The position numbers were made by a program, and so were the translations under genes. DNA of 64,000 nucleotides. Source: CBDUEF01 sp018063485 (GTDB lineage: Bacteria; Pseudomonadota; Alphaproteobacteria; Rhodobacterales; Rhodobacteraceae). Numbering within the stretch: position 1 is the first letter of the stretch; every line of letters begins with the position of its first letter. The stretch lies in assembly GCA_037045435.1 (NCBI GenBank), contig JBAOID010000016.1, positions 1-64,000 on the forward strand, in the 5' to 3' direction. Positions 38,516 to 47,607 of the stretch are shown piece by piece. The notes under the pieces were generated by a model that worked only from the letters and a program-made list of their open reading frames with translations, was not told where the DNA came from and did not search any database.

Positions 38516-40195
38516 TCAGTTCTTGTCGCCCTTCAAAGCGGCACCAAGAATGTCGCCAAGGCTCGCGCCCAAATCGGATGAGCCGTATTGTTCGACGGCA
38601 TCTTTCTCTTCGGCGATCTCACGCGCCTTGATCGACAGACCCAATTTGCGGGTTTTCGGATCAATGTTGGTGACGCGCACATCAACCTTGTCACCAACCT
38701 GGAAACGCTCGGGGCGCTGGTCGGCCCGGTCGCGCGACAGATCGGAACGGCGAATGAACGATTTCGCGCCGTTATATTCGACCTCGACGCCACCCTCTTC
38801 GATGGCGGTGATGGCCACGGTGATCACTGCACCGCGTTTGACGCCATCAACAGCATCCGAGAAGCTGTCTTCGCCCAAGGCTTTGATCGAAAGCGAGATC
38901 CGCTCTTTCTCGACATCGACTTCGGTGACAGCGGCTGTGACGGTATCGCCCTTGCGGTAGTTCTGGATCGCCTCTTCGCCACGGGTATCCCAGGACAGAT
39001 CGGACAGATGGACCATGCCGTCGATATCGTTCTCAAGGCCGACAAACAGACCGAATTCGGTGATGTTCTTGACTTCGCCTTCGATATTGGTGCCGATCGG
39101 ATGGGTTTCAGCAAAGACTTCCCACGGATTGCGCTGGGTCTGCTTGAGGCCCAAGGACACGCGGCGTTTTGCACTGTCAATCTCCAGCACCATGACATCA
39201 ACCTCTTGCGAGGTGGACACGATCTTGCCGGGGTGGACGTTCTTCTTGGTCCAGGACATTTCCGAGACGTGAACAAGGCCCTCAACACCGGCTTCCAGCT
39301 CCACAAAGGCGCCGTAATCGGTGATGTTGGTGACACGGCCCTTATGCACGGTGCCCAAGGCATAGAGTTTCTCGACGGCATCCCACGGATCGGACTGCAA
39401 CTGCTTCATGCCAAGGCTGATGCGGTGGGTGTCTTTGTTGATCTTGATGACCTGAACCTTGACGGTCTCGCCAATCGCCAGGATTTCCGACGGGTGGTTG
39501 ACGCGACGCCAAGCCATGTCGGTGACGTGCAGCAGGCCGTCAACGCCGCCCAGGTCGACGAACGCACCGTATTCGGTGATGTTTTTCACAACGCCGTCAA
39601 CGGTTTGGCCTTCGGTCAGGTTGCCGATGACTTCGGCACGCTGTTCTGCGCGGGATTCTTCAAGGATCGCACGGCGCGAGACAACGATATTGCCACGGCG
39701 ACGGTCCATTTTCAGGATCTGGAACGGCTGCTTCATGCCCATCAAGGGGCCAGCATCACGCACGGGGCGCACGTCAACCTGAGAGCCGGGCAAGAAGGCC
39801 ACAGCGCCGCCCAGATCAACGGTAAAGCCGCCTTTGACGCGGCCAAAGATCGCGCCATCAACGCGGGTCTCGGTGGCATAGGCCTTCTCAAGCCGATCCC
39901 ATGCTTCCTCACGACGGGCTTTCTCGCGCGAGATTTGCGCTTCGCCACGGGCATTCTCAACGCGGTCCAGATACACTTCAACCGTGTCGCCGACGCTGAT
40001 ATTGGCTTCTTCGCCGGGGTTCGCGAATTCTTTGAGGTCGATGCGGCCTTCCATCTTGTAGCCGACGTCGATAATGGCCTGGCCCGCTTCGATTGCGATA
40101 ACCTTGCCTTTGACAACCGTTCCCTCTTCGGGGGTGTCAATCTCGAAGCTCTCTTTCAAGAGGGCTTCGAATTCTTCCATAGCATTCATAGACAT
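38516..40195 (-). CDS. rpsA: 30S ribosomal protein S1
   Basis: A 559-residue protein with six S1 RNA-binding repeats, recognisable by the recurring GxVxxITxFGxFVxL pattern (for example GAFVDLGGVDGLLHVTDMAW and GLFVGLENDIDGMVHLSDLSW). It is intact, with no frame break over 1.68 kb, unlike many neighbours. It lies between cmk and ihfB as expected. Confidence 0.97.
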   Translation of the reverse strand: MSMNAMEEFEALLKESFEIDTPEEGTVVKGKVIAIEAGQAIIDVGYKMEGRIDLKEFANPGEEANISVGDTVEVYLDRVENARGEAQISREKARREEAWDRLEKAYATETRVDGAIFGRVKGGFTVDLGGAVAFLPGSQVDVRPVRDAGPLMGMKQPFQILKMDRRRGNIVVSRRAILEESRAEQRAEVIGNLTEGQTVDGVVKNITEYGAFVDLGGVDGLLHVTDMAWRRVNHPSEILAIGETVKVQVIKINKDTHRISLGMKQLQSDPWDAVEKLYALGTVHKGRVTNITDYGAFVELEAGVEGLVHVSEMSWTKKNVHPGKIVSTSQEVDVMVLEIDSAKRRVSLGLKQTQRNPWEVFAETHPIGTNIEGEVKNITEFGLFVGLENDIDGMVHLSDLSWDTRGEEAIQNYRKGDTVTAAVTEVDVEKERISLSIKALGEDSFSDAVDGVKRGAVITVAITAIEEGGVEVEYNGAKSFIRRSDLSRDRADQRPERFQVGDKVDVRVTNIDPKTRKLGLSIKAREIAEEKDAVEQYGSSDLGASLGDILGAALKGDKN

Positions 40196-40338
40196 ACAGT
40201 TTGGTCCTTTTCATTCATCTTACTGGCCATGCGGTTGGCTCCGCCGGTCTTGCCTGAAATCACGAAGAGGGCCGTGGCACTGGCCCGACCCGCTATGCGC
40301 GCGTTCCTAGTGGCAAAAGCCCGGCAATGCAAGAGTGG

Positions 40339-41298
40339 TCAGCTCAATCCCAAACGCGCAGCGTCAAAGCCCGCCGTGGCAAAGATCGCCAGCAATCGTT
40401 GCTCGAAACCGGGGGCCTCCAGCGCCAGACAGCGCTCGGCGAAATACCACTGGAACCAGGGCGCATAATCGCGTGGGGTGACAAGTGCGCGGGCTATCGC
40501 GGCAGGAAAATCGGCCGGATCGGTGACGGTTTCGGCCATGACGGCAAAATCGGCACGCCCGCAAAGAATGGCGGGTTTGCCATGCAAGAACCCCTCAAGG
40601 CCGGCGGCGGAATTGACCGAAACCGTCACCGCTGCCGCTGCCAGAAGATCATGCACATTGGCGTCAGAGGTCAGAATGTCAAAGCCCTCGGCGCGGATAT
40701 CGGCGATGGTTTGCAGCCCCATCTCAACCTTGAGCGGATGCGGTTTGGCCAGCACTGGCCGCCCGTCTGCCGCCAGCGCCGCTGCGCGCAGCATGTCCTC
40801 ATAGCTCATATGGGCTTGGCCGCGACGTTGGGGCAGCGGGCCTTGCAAGAACACCACCACAGCATCCTGAGGCAGATCGGCCCGCGCCTTTGCCTGCCGA
40901 TAGCGCGACTTGCGGGCGATGGCAAAGCGCGTTTGCAATTCGGCATAGAAAGCCGCCGCTGCGTTTTGGTCTACCTCAGCGGGATCAAAGTCTTGCGCGG
41001 CTATCGAGCTGTCGGCCAGCACGCCTTTCGGGTCCAGATGCCAGAACCCCGGCAGATAGCACAGGGCGGCATTCAGATAGCCGACGCCATGCAGATTTCC
41101 GCTTTCAACGATATGCAGATCGCCGTCGCCCTTGGCAGCCTTGCCCCTGAGCGGGCCAGCGCTGCGCCGGGCCAAAGTGATCTCGCCGCCCCGCCGCATG
41201 ATGATTTCCTCAATCCTGGGATAAAGCGCCAGATGTTTTGCCCCGTGAAAGCGGTCAAAATACTTTGGATCAAGGTGAAAAACGATGCGGGCGGGCAT
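40339..41298 (-). CDS. Capsule polysaccharide export/synthesis-like protein (KpsS/KpsC type)
   Basis: A 319-residue protein. Segments VVVFLQGPLPQRRGQAHMSYEDML, VLAKPHPLKVE and VTVSVNSAAGLEGFLHGKPAILCG match the C-terminal Kdo-transferase-like fold of capsular polysaccharide (KpsS/LipB) proteins. The actual sugar substrate is unknown. ATG at 41298 overlaps the cmk stop (TGATG). A capsule-type gene is unusual between cmk and rpsA. Confidence 0.65.
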   Translation of the reverse strand: MPARIVFHLDPKYFDRFHGAKHLALYPRIEEIIMRRGGEITLARRSAGPLRGKAAKGDGDLHIVESGNLHGVGYLNAALCYLPGFWHLDPKGVLADSSIAAQDFDPAEVDQNAAAAFYAELQTRFAIARKSRYRQAKARADLPQDAVVVFLQGPLPQRRGQAHMSYEDMLRAAALAADGRPVLAKPHPLKVEMGLQTIADIRAEGFDILTSDANVHDLLAAAAVTVSVNSAAGLEGFLHGKPAILCGRADFAVMAETVTDPADFPAAIARALVTPRDYAPWFQWYFAERCLALEAPGFEQRLLAIFATAGFDAARLGLS

Positions 41299-41897
41299 CA
41301 CTTGGCGCCCGGAAAGACGCGTGAAATCAGACTGATCGCGGTTTCAACGGCGGCCTCGATGCTCATATTGCTGGTATCAATCCTCTGTGCATCGGCGGCT
41401 GCGCGCAGCGGCGCATCGGCGCGGCCTGTGTCGCGGGCGTCACGCTCGATCACCTCGGCCAGCACCTGCGCCTCATCGCCGCCCACCTCAAGCCAGCGCC
41501 GGTGTGCGCGGATTTGCGGGCTGGCCGTGACATAAAGTTTCACTTCGGCCTCGGGGCAGATCACGGTGCCGATATCGCGCCCGTCCAGCACCGCGCCGCC
41601 CTCGCGCCGCGCGAAACGGCGCTGAAAATCGACCAAGGCCGCGCGAACTTGCGGGGTCGCCGCCACCCGGCTGGCCACTTGTCCAGCGGTCAGGCTGCGC
41701 AGGTCGTCGCGCTGCAAATCCGCCGCCGTCAGTTGCTGCGCCGCCGTGATCGGATCGCCGCCCATCGCGCCAACAGCGCGGTACAAAAGCCCGGTGTCCA
41801 GATGCGCAAAGCCGAAATGCTGCGCCACCCGGCGGCTGATGGTGCCTTTGCCCGCCGCCGCCGGCCCGTCGATGGCCACTGTAAAGATCACTGTCAT
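41298..41897 (-). CDS. cmk: Cytidylate kinase
   Basis: A 199-residue CMP/dCMP kinase. P-loop IDGPAAAGKGTISRRVA, LDTGLLYRAVG, and the substrate motif LDGRDIGTVICPEAEVKLYVTAS are present. The start MTVIFTVAIDG at 41897 fits the family; the 22 extra codons upstream do not. Order aroA-(acidic protein)-cmk-(KpsS-like)-rpsA. Confidence 0.95.
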   Translation of the reverse strand: MTVIFTVAIDGPAAAGKGTISRRVAQHFGFAHLDTGLLYRAVGAMGGDPITAAQQLTAADLQRDDLRSLTAGQVASRVAATPQVRAALVDFQRRFARREGGAVLDGRDIGTVICPEAEVKLYVTASPQIRAHRRWLEVGGDEAQVLAEVIERDARDTGRADAPLRAAADAQRIDTSNMSIEAAVETAISLISRVFPGAK

Positions 41898-41922
41898 CGG
41901 GTAGGCCTGCAATGCCCTTGCC

Positions 41923-42582
41923 TTAGCTGTCGAGCTTTTGCGGATCATGCGGCCCATAGGCATAGGCGTTCGACACGATCATGCCGCCCTGTTCCAGCAC
42001 CTCGCTCACCGCGTCCTCTTCCTCGAATTCGAACTCATAGCCATCGAACGGGAAGGCCTCGGCATCGACCAGACCTTCGATCGACAACAGCGCGATATCC
42101 TCGGCGGCGAATTCTTCAACCAGCATTTGCAAGGCTTCGGCTGCACTTGCCGCCTTGATCACCACAAGCTGATAGTGTCCGGCATAGGCCTCGGCCTCTT
42201 CGTCAGCCCATTCGCCATCGAATGCGTCGATGCAGCAGGCGAAAACGCCACTGCCGGTGCCATCGGTTTCGTCGGGCTCGAAAGGGTGACCCTCGCTCAC
42301 ACAAATCTCGCCGCTTTGCTGCGCGGCCTCGTTCATTTCGTCGATATCCACCTCGAAGGGCAGCATCTCATCGTCGAATTCCTCGACCGCGCCCGCATGC
42401 AGCACCCGGTCAAGCCGCAGGCCGTTGACGGCCATCGAATTTGTCAAGGTGGCGAGGGCATCGCCCAGATCCTCGGCCTGCAACACGAAAAACCGCGCCT
42501 CGCCGCCATAGGTGGCGCCTTCGGGCATCGCCGCCTGTCCGGCCGGATCAAAGGCCTCAACGGCCGCATAATAGGTTTGCAT
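41923..42582 (-). CDS. Acidic protein of unknown function
   Basis: A 219-residue very acidic protein (runs such as EFEFEEEDAV). It has alternating hydrophobic and acidic strands, two halves that each contain an SAAEAL-like or GDALATL helix followed by a DIALL or RLDRVL strand, suggesting an internal duplication. No signal peptide or membrane segment. I do not recognise a family. It sits between aroA and cmk. Confidence 0.65.
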   Translation of the reverse strand: MQTYYAAVEAFDPAGQAAMPEGATYGGEARFFVLQAEDLGDALATLTNSMAVNGLRLDRVLHAGAVEEFDDEMLPFEVDIDEMNEAAQQSGEICVSEGHPFEPDETDGTGSGVFACCIDAFDGEWADEEAEAYAGHYQLVVIKAASAAEALQMLVEEFAAEDIALLSIEGLVDAEAFPFDGYEFEFEEEDAVSEVLEQGGMIVSNAYAYGPHDPQKLDS

Positions 42583-42640
42583 GGTTCAGCCCTTTCGGCA
42601 GAATAAGTATATGGTTTCGCAGAGGATTGCGTCAGGCTTT

Positions 42641-43987
42641 TCAAGGATCGCTCCGGCGCAGAGTAGCCCCAAGACCCGTCATCAAGCTTTCAAAAATCGG
42701 AAACGAGGTCAGAATGGGTGATGCGTCATCAATCGAGACCGGCGCTTTTGCCGCCATTCCCAGCACCAGAAAAGACATCGCAATCCGGTGGTCGAGATGG
42801 GTCTTGCAAGTGGCACCGCCCGGCACTTCGGCCATGCCATGCACGATCAGCGTATCCTCATCCTCCTCGATGCGCACGCCGCAAGCCTCAAGCCCCCGCG
42901 CCATCGCGTCAATCCGGTCGGATTCCTTCACCCGCAATTCCTTGATGCCGCGCATCACGGTCTTGCCGGAGGCAAAGGCCGCGACAACCGACAGCACCGG
43001 ATATTCATCAATCATGCTTGGCGCGCGCTCGGGCGGCACCTCGATACCCGTCATATCGCCCGAAAACCGCACCCGCAGATCGGCCACCGGCTCACCGCCT
43101 TCGGTGCGCGGGTTCTGAAACCTGATATCTGCGCCCATCTCGACCAAGGTGATGTAAAGCCCGTTGCGGGTGAGGTTCTGGCTGACGCCGGGGACAAGGA
43201 TATCCGAGCCTTCAACGATCAGCGCCGCGCAAACCGGAAACGCCGCCGAGGAGGGATCGCGCGGCACAGCCACGCTTTGCGGGCGCAATTCGGGCTGGCC
43301 TTGCAGGGTGATCACAGTGCCTTCGCGGCGCTTTTCGACATGAAGTTGTGCGCCAAAGCCCAACAGCATCCGCTCGGAATGATCGCGCGTGGGTTCTTTT
43401 TCGATCACCACCGTCTCACCCGGCGCGTTCAGTCCGGCCAACAAAACCGCCGATTTCACTTGCGCCGAGGCCACCGGCAAAGCATAGCGCACCGGCACCG
43501 GATGGGCCGCGCCCACCACCGTCATCGGCAAGCGCCCGCCTTTGCGCCCGTAGGCCTGCGTGCCGAACAATGCCAGCGGATCGGTCACCCGCCCCATCGG
43601 GCGTTTGCGCAAACTGGCATCGCCGGTAAAGGTCACCGTCATCGGGGTGGTCGCCATCGTGCCCATGATCAGCCGCACCCCGGTACCCGAATTGCCGCAA
43701 TCAATCACATCGGCGGGCTCTTGAAAGCCGCCCACGCCCACACCGTGAACCGACCAACTGCCGGCGGCGTGCTGCACCACCGTCGCGCCAAAAGCCTGCA
43801 TCGCCTTGGCGGTATCCAGCACATCCTGGCCCTCCAAAAGCCCGGTGATCCGCGTCTCCCCCACCGCCATCGCGCCAAAAATCAGCGCGCGGTGGCTGAT
43901 GGATTTATCCCCAGGCACCGAAGCGGTGCCCTTCAAGGGGCCTGACTTCGCCGCAGTCATTGGTTCAGCAATTCCATGGCCAGACAT
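42641..43987 (-). CDS. aroA: 5-enolpyruvylshikimate-3-phosphate synthase
   Basis: A 448-residue enzyme of aromatic amino acid synthesis. Substrate motifs: PGDKSISHRALI near the N-terminus, NSGTGVRLIMG, and RVKESDRIDAMA, DHRIAMSF at the C-terminus. The motif order fits EPSP synthase; the residues after NSGT suggest the class II-like alphaproteobacterial form. Intact. Confidence 0.96.
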   Translation of the reverse strand: MSGHGIAEPMTAAKSGPLKGTASVPGDKSISHRALIFGAMAVGETRITGLLEGQDVLDTAKAMQAFGATVVQHAAGSWSVHGVGVGGFQEPADVIDCGNSGTGVRLIMGTMATTPMTVTFTGDASLRKRPMGRVTDPLALFGTQAYGRKGGRLPMTVVGAAHPVPVRYALPVASAQVKSAVLLAGLNAPGETVVIEKEPTRDHSERMLLGFGAQLHVEKRREGTVITLQGQPELRPQSVAVPRDPSSAAFPVCAALIVEGSDILVPGVSQNLTRNGLYITLVEMGADIRFQNPRTEGGEPVADLRVRFSGDMTGIEVPPERAPSMIDEYPVLSVVAAFASGKTVMRGIKELRVKESDRIDAMARGLEACGVRIEEDEDTLIVHGMAEVPGGATCKTHLDHRIAMSFLVLGMAAKAPVSIDDASPILTSFPIFESLMTGLGATLRRSDP

Positions 43988-44080
43988 AAGGCTCTTTCCT
44001 CACAGCAATTTCGCCCCTGATAGCGCAAGCGCAATGCAGCGTCCACGCTCGCATTCATCTTGGCGCGAATACTGCACCGC

Positions 44081-44767
44081 CTAACCCAAACGACGCCAGG
44101 TCAGATAATGCGGTGGCCGCCCCTCTCGCAGGGCTTTTTGCTCATAGCGCGTTGAAAACCAATCCGGCCAAGGCTCGTCCCCCTCGCGCAGCAATTCGAA
44201 CCCTGCGAGCGGCACTTGCTCAAGGGTCTGGCGTACATAATCGGCAATATCGGTGGCCACCCGGAATTCCGCCCCCGGAGCCATTACCCGCGCCAAAGCA
44301 TCCAGATAGCCCGGCGTTACAAAACGGCGGCGATGGTGACGGGCCTTCGGCCAAGGATCGGGATAGTTCAGAAACGCTTTCTCAATGTGCCCTTGGGGCA
44401 ATACATCAAATAAATCGCGCACATCACCGGGATGTAGCGCCAGATTTGTCACCCCGGCGCTGCGGATCTTGCCCAATAGCATGGCGATTCCGTTCACAAA
44501 CGGCTCGCAGCCGATCAGCCCCACCTCAGGGTAGCGTTGCGCCATCTGCACCAGATGCTCGCCGCCGCCAAAGCCGATCTCCAGCCATAGCGGCGCATTG
44601 CCAAAGCGCGAAAGATCAATCGGTGCGCGCGTCGGGTTCTCGTCCCGCGTCACCCCTGTCAGACTCAACCCCGCCAGGTCTTCGGCCAAATAGCCCTTCT
44701 GACTGGCGCGCAGCGTCTTGCCATGCACCCGCCCGTAAAAATTGCGCCGTTCAACCGGATCATACAT
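44081..44767 (-). CDS. trmB: tRNA (guanine-N7)-methyltransferase
   Basis: A 228-residue SAM-dependent enzyme that methylates G46 in tRNA variable loops. SAM site LEIGFGGGEHLVQMA, LIGCEPFVNGIAMLL and the catalytic YPDPWPKARHHRRRFV are conserved. The metK terminator ends one base before its start codon. Confidence 0.94.
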   Translation of the reverse strand: MYDPVERRNFYGRVHGKTLRASQKGYLAEDLAGLSLTGVTRDENPTRAPIDLSRFGNAPLWLEIGFGGGEHLVQMAQRYPEVGLIGCEPFVNGIAMLLGKIRSAGVTNLALHPGDVRDLFDVLPQGHIEKAFLNYPDPWPKARHHRRRFVTPGYLDALARVMAPGAEFRVATDIADYVRQTLEQVPLAGFELLREGDEPWPDWFSTRYEQKALREGRPPHYLTWRRLG

Positions 44768-44768
44768 G

Positions 44769-44797
44769 AAAAAGCCCCAAGGTTTCCCCCGGGGCCT
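44769..44797 (-). terminator. metK terminator
   Basis: The minus strand reads AAGGCCCC, spacer, GGGGCTTTTT, a GC stem followed by a T run, positioned between metK and trmB. Its T run abuts the trmB start, so read-through or a very short leader must be used for trmB expression. Confidence 0.6.
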
Positions 44798-44850
44798 TAT
44801 TCAACGTCACCCACAAGGTCAAGCGACCGGCCCGCAAAGGCGGTGGCAAC

Positions 44851-44885
44851 GCGGTTGCGGGGGGCTCGATGCCCCGCGCGACCGC
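44851..44885. repeat. GGGGCTCGATGCCCC palindromic repeat, copy 3
   Basis: Core GGGGGGCTCGATGCCCCGC inside arms GCGGTTGC and GCGACCGC. It lies 13 bp after the metK stop. Same core as 34917 and 36904. Confidence 0.75.
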
Positions 44886-44898
44886 CCCGCCTGGCAGA

Positions 44899-46065
44899 TC
44901 AGACCGCCTTTTTCAGCGCCTCGATCAAATCGGTTTTCTCCCAGGAAAACCCGCCATCGAGTTCGGGCGCACGGCCGAAATGGCCATAGGCCGAGGTGCG
45001 GGCATAGATCGGACGCGTCAGTTGCAGATGCTCTCTGATCCCGCGCGGGGTCAGGTCCATGCACTCGGCCACCGCCCGCTCGATCTGGGTTGCCTCAACC
45101 TGACCCGTGCCATGGGTGTCGACATAGATCGACAAGGGTTTCGCCACCCCAATCGCATAGGACACCTGCAAGGTGCAGCGATCCGCCAAGCCTGCGGCCA
45201 CCACATTCTTGGCCAGATAACGCGCGGCATAGGCGGCGGAACGGTCCACCTTGGTCGGGTCCTTGCCCGAGAATGCGCCACCGCCATGTGGGGCGGCGCC
45301 GCCGTAAGTATCGACAATGATCTTGCGTCCGGTCAGACCGGCATCGCCATCGGGGCCACCGATCACGAAAGTGCCGGTCGGGTTCACCCACCATTCGGTT
45401 TTCTCGGTGATCCAGCCCGAGGGCAACACGGCGCGGATATAGGGTTCAACGATCGCGCGGATATCGTCCGAGGTCTGCGTCTCATGCGCGTGCTGGGTCG
45501 ACAACACGATCGAGGTCACCTCAACCGGCTTGCCATCCTCGTAGCGCAGCGAAAGCTGCGATTTGGCATCGGGGCGCAGGCTGGGTTCGGCGCCGGATTT
45601 GCGCGCCTCGGCCAGACGGCGCAGGATGGCGTGGCTATACTGGATCGGCGCCGGCATGAAGTCTGGTGTCTCGCGGCAGGCATAACCGAACATGATGCCT
45701 TGATCACCCGCACCGTCCTTATCGACGCCTTGGGCGATATGGGCCGATTGCTTGTGCAGATAGTTCTGCACTTTCAACGTGCTCCAGTGAAATTCATCCT
45801 GCTCGTAGCCGATGTCCTTGACGGCGGCGCGCACGATGTCTTCAACCTCGTCCAGCGTGGCCTTCAACAATTTCTTGTCTGACAGACCGACTTCGCCGCC
45901 CACCACCACGCGGTTGGTGGTGGCAAAGGTCTCGCAGGCGACGCGCGCATTTGCCTCTTTGGTCAGAAATGCGTCCAGAATCGCATCGGACACCCGATCA
46001 CACAGCTTGTCGGGATGCCCCTCGGAGACGGATTCCGAGGTGAAAACATAGTTCTTACGGCTCAT
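44899..46065 (-). CDS. metK: S-adenosylmethionine synthetase
   Basis: A 388-residue enzyme making SAM from methionine and ATP. The start MSRKNYVFTSESVSEGHPDKLCD, DQGIMFGYAC, and GGGAFSGKDPTKVDRS (P-loop-like GGGAFSGKD) are diagnostic. I use ATG 46065, 9 bp after GGAG, rather than the upstream ATG, because that GGAG belongs to the riboswitch that controls it. Confidence 0.96.
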   Translation of the reverse strand: MSRKNYVFTSESVSEGHPDKLCDRVSDAILDAFLTKEANARVACETFATTNRVVVGGEVGLSDKKLLKATLDEVEDIVRAAVKDIGYEQDEFHWSTLKVQNYLHKQSAHIAQGVDKDGAGDQGIMFGYACRETPDFMPAPIQYSHAILRRLAEARKSGAEPSLRPDAKSQLSLRYEDGKPVEVTSIVLSTQHAHETQTSDDIRAIVEPYIRAVLPSGWITEKTEWWVNPTGTFVIGGPDGDAGLTGRKIIVDTYGGAAPHGGGAFSGKDPTKVDRSAAYAARYLAKNVVAAGLADRCTLQVSYAIGVAKPLSIYVDTHGTGQVEATQIERAVAECMDLTPRGIREHLQLTRPIYARTSAYGHFGRAPELDGGFSWEKTDLIEALKKAV

Positions 46066-46072
46066 GGGGACG

Positions 46073-46114
46073 TGCTCCATTGGGTTAACCCGTCACGCCA
46101 GGAAGCCGTTGTGA
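46073..46114 (-). promoter_or_regulatory. SAM/SAH-type riboswitch upstream of metK
   Basis: The minus-strand leader contains TCACAACGGCTTCC, then TGGCGTGACG, a GGGTTAACCC connector and AATGGAGCA immediately before the metK start. TCAC pairs with GTGA, and the CTTCC segment can pair with GGAG, hiding the ribosome-binding site. This matches the SAM/SAH riboswitch described upstream of metK in Rhodobacterales; ligand binding would turn off translation. Judged from memory of the consensus, not a covariance search. Confidence 0.85.
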
Positions 46115-46151
46115 CGGAGACGCGCCTGCCTAGGCCTGTGATGGCGAAAGG

Positions 46152-47606
46152 TCAAGCGACAGCGGGGCGCGGGCGTCGAATGGCCGCAAGACCGAGTCCT
46201 GCCAGCAACAACAGCACCGGCAGTTCGCCCCATTTGGCGTAAAACGTCGCAGGCAGCGCGCCGGGCAAAGCCAAAGTCATCGCGCCCATCTTCTGAAACT
46301 CCAGGGCCGACACGACACGCCCGCGCGCATCATAAACCGCCGTCACCCCGGTATTGGCCACCCGCACCAAGGGCAGGCCCTGCTCGATCGCGCGCAACCG
46401 TGCTTGATCGGCATGTTGGAACGGCCCCGAAAAGCTGCCGAACCAGGCATCATTGGTCACCTGCAACAGCCAATCGGGCCGCTCGGTGCCGCGCAAATCT
46501 TGCGGAAACACCGCCTCATAGCAAATCAGCGGCAAGGCCCGCCCCAGTTTCGGCCCGAAATCCAGCAGCTTTGGCCCGGTTCCCGCCGAATAGCCATTGC
46601 CCACCTGCGCCGCAAAGGCGCGGATGCCAAACCACTCAAACGCCAGATCGCCATAAGGAACATATTCGCCAAAGGGCACCAGATGGTGCTTGTCATAGCT
46701 TTGGGTGATCACACCCGCCGCATTCATCAGCGCCAGAGTGTTATAGCCGCGATCCCCGTCCAGCCTTTGCATCCCGAAAGCCAGTTGCGCCCCCCCCGCG
46801 GTTGCAGCAAGAAACCCCGGCAGTTCGGGGTGGCGCTCGAGCAGATAGGGCAGGGCAGTTTCCGGCCAGATCACCAGATCCGGCGCGGGCCGCGTGGCTG
46901 TAAGCGACAGCAAGCGGTCCATGAAGATCTGCGCCTGATCAGGATCCCATTTCATGGATTGCTCGGCATTGGGCTGCACCAGGCGCACCAATGCCGCCCG
47001 GTCAGGTGGCATTGGCTGCGCCAGCGCCCAGAGGCCATAGCCCCAGGCCGCCGCAATCAACACCAGCCCTGCGCCACGCCGCAACACCAATGCCGCCGCC
47101 AGCGTGGTCAGCAAGGTCAGCCCCGAAGGCCCGACCCAAGCCGCCACTTGCGCCACCGGCGTCTCAATCCAGATATGCCCGATCAAGGCCCAGGGAAAGC
47201 CGGTCAACACATAGCCGCGCGCCAATTCCACCGCCGCCAGCGCCAGCGCAAATCCCAAGGCCCTGTCCTTTGCCCGAAAGGAAACCGCCGCCGCCACTGC
47301 CCAAAACAGCGCCAAGCCAAAGGCCATCCCCACAAGGGCAAAAGGAGCCATCCAGCCATAGACCGGTGCGTCCACCAGGAACGGCTCGACCAGCCAGTTC
47401 AGACTTGCCGCGAAATAGCCTGCGCCGCCAAACAGCGCCAACCACATCACAGCCCCGGATTGCGGCACCCGCGCCACCAACCAGACAAACCCAACCAGCG
47501 CTGGAAAGCCGAGATACCACGCCCCGAAGGGCGCATGACCCAAGGCCATCGCCCCTCCAAGGCCCGCAGCGACCAGACACTGCCGCACCCCCGGCCAGCC
47601 CATCAT
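46152..47606 (-). CDS. lnt: Apolipoprotein N-acyltransferase
   Basis: A 484-residue integral membrane enzyme of lipoprotein maturation. An N-terminal block of membrane helices precedes a nitrilase domain with catalytic Glu in VIWPETALPYLL, Lys in YDKHHLVPFGEYVP and Cys in LICYEAVFP. ATG 47606 overlaps closely with the corC stop. Intact. Confidence 0.94.
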   Translation of the reverse strand: MMGWPGVRQCLVAAGLGGAMALGHAPFGAWYLGFPALVGFVWLVARVPQSGAVMWLALFGGAGYFAASLNWLVEPFLVDAPVYGWMAPFALVGMAFGLALFWAVAAAVSFRAKDRALGFALALAAVELARGYVLTGFPWALIGHIWIETPVAQVAAWVGPSGLTLLTTLAAALVLRRGAGLVLIAAAWGYGLWALAQPMPPDRAALVRLVQPNAEQSMKWDPDQAQIFMDRLLSLTATRPAPDLVIWPETALPYLLERHPELPGFLAATAGGAQLAFGMQRLDGDRGYNTLALMNAAGVITQSYDKHHLVPFGEYVPYGDLAFEWFGIRAFAAQVGNGYSAGTGPKLLDFGPKLGRALPLICYEAVFPQDLRGTERPDWLLQVTNDAWFGSFSGPFQHADQARLRAIEQGLPLVRVANTGVTAVYDARGRVVSALEFQKMGAMTLALPGALPATFYAKWGELPVLLLLAGLGLAAIRRPRPAVA

Positions 47607-47607
47607 G

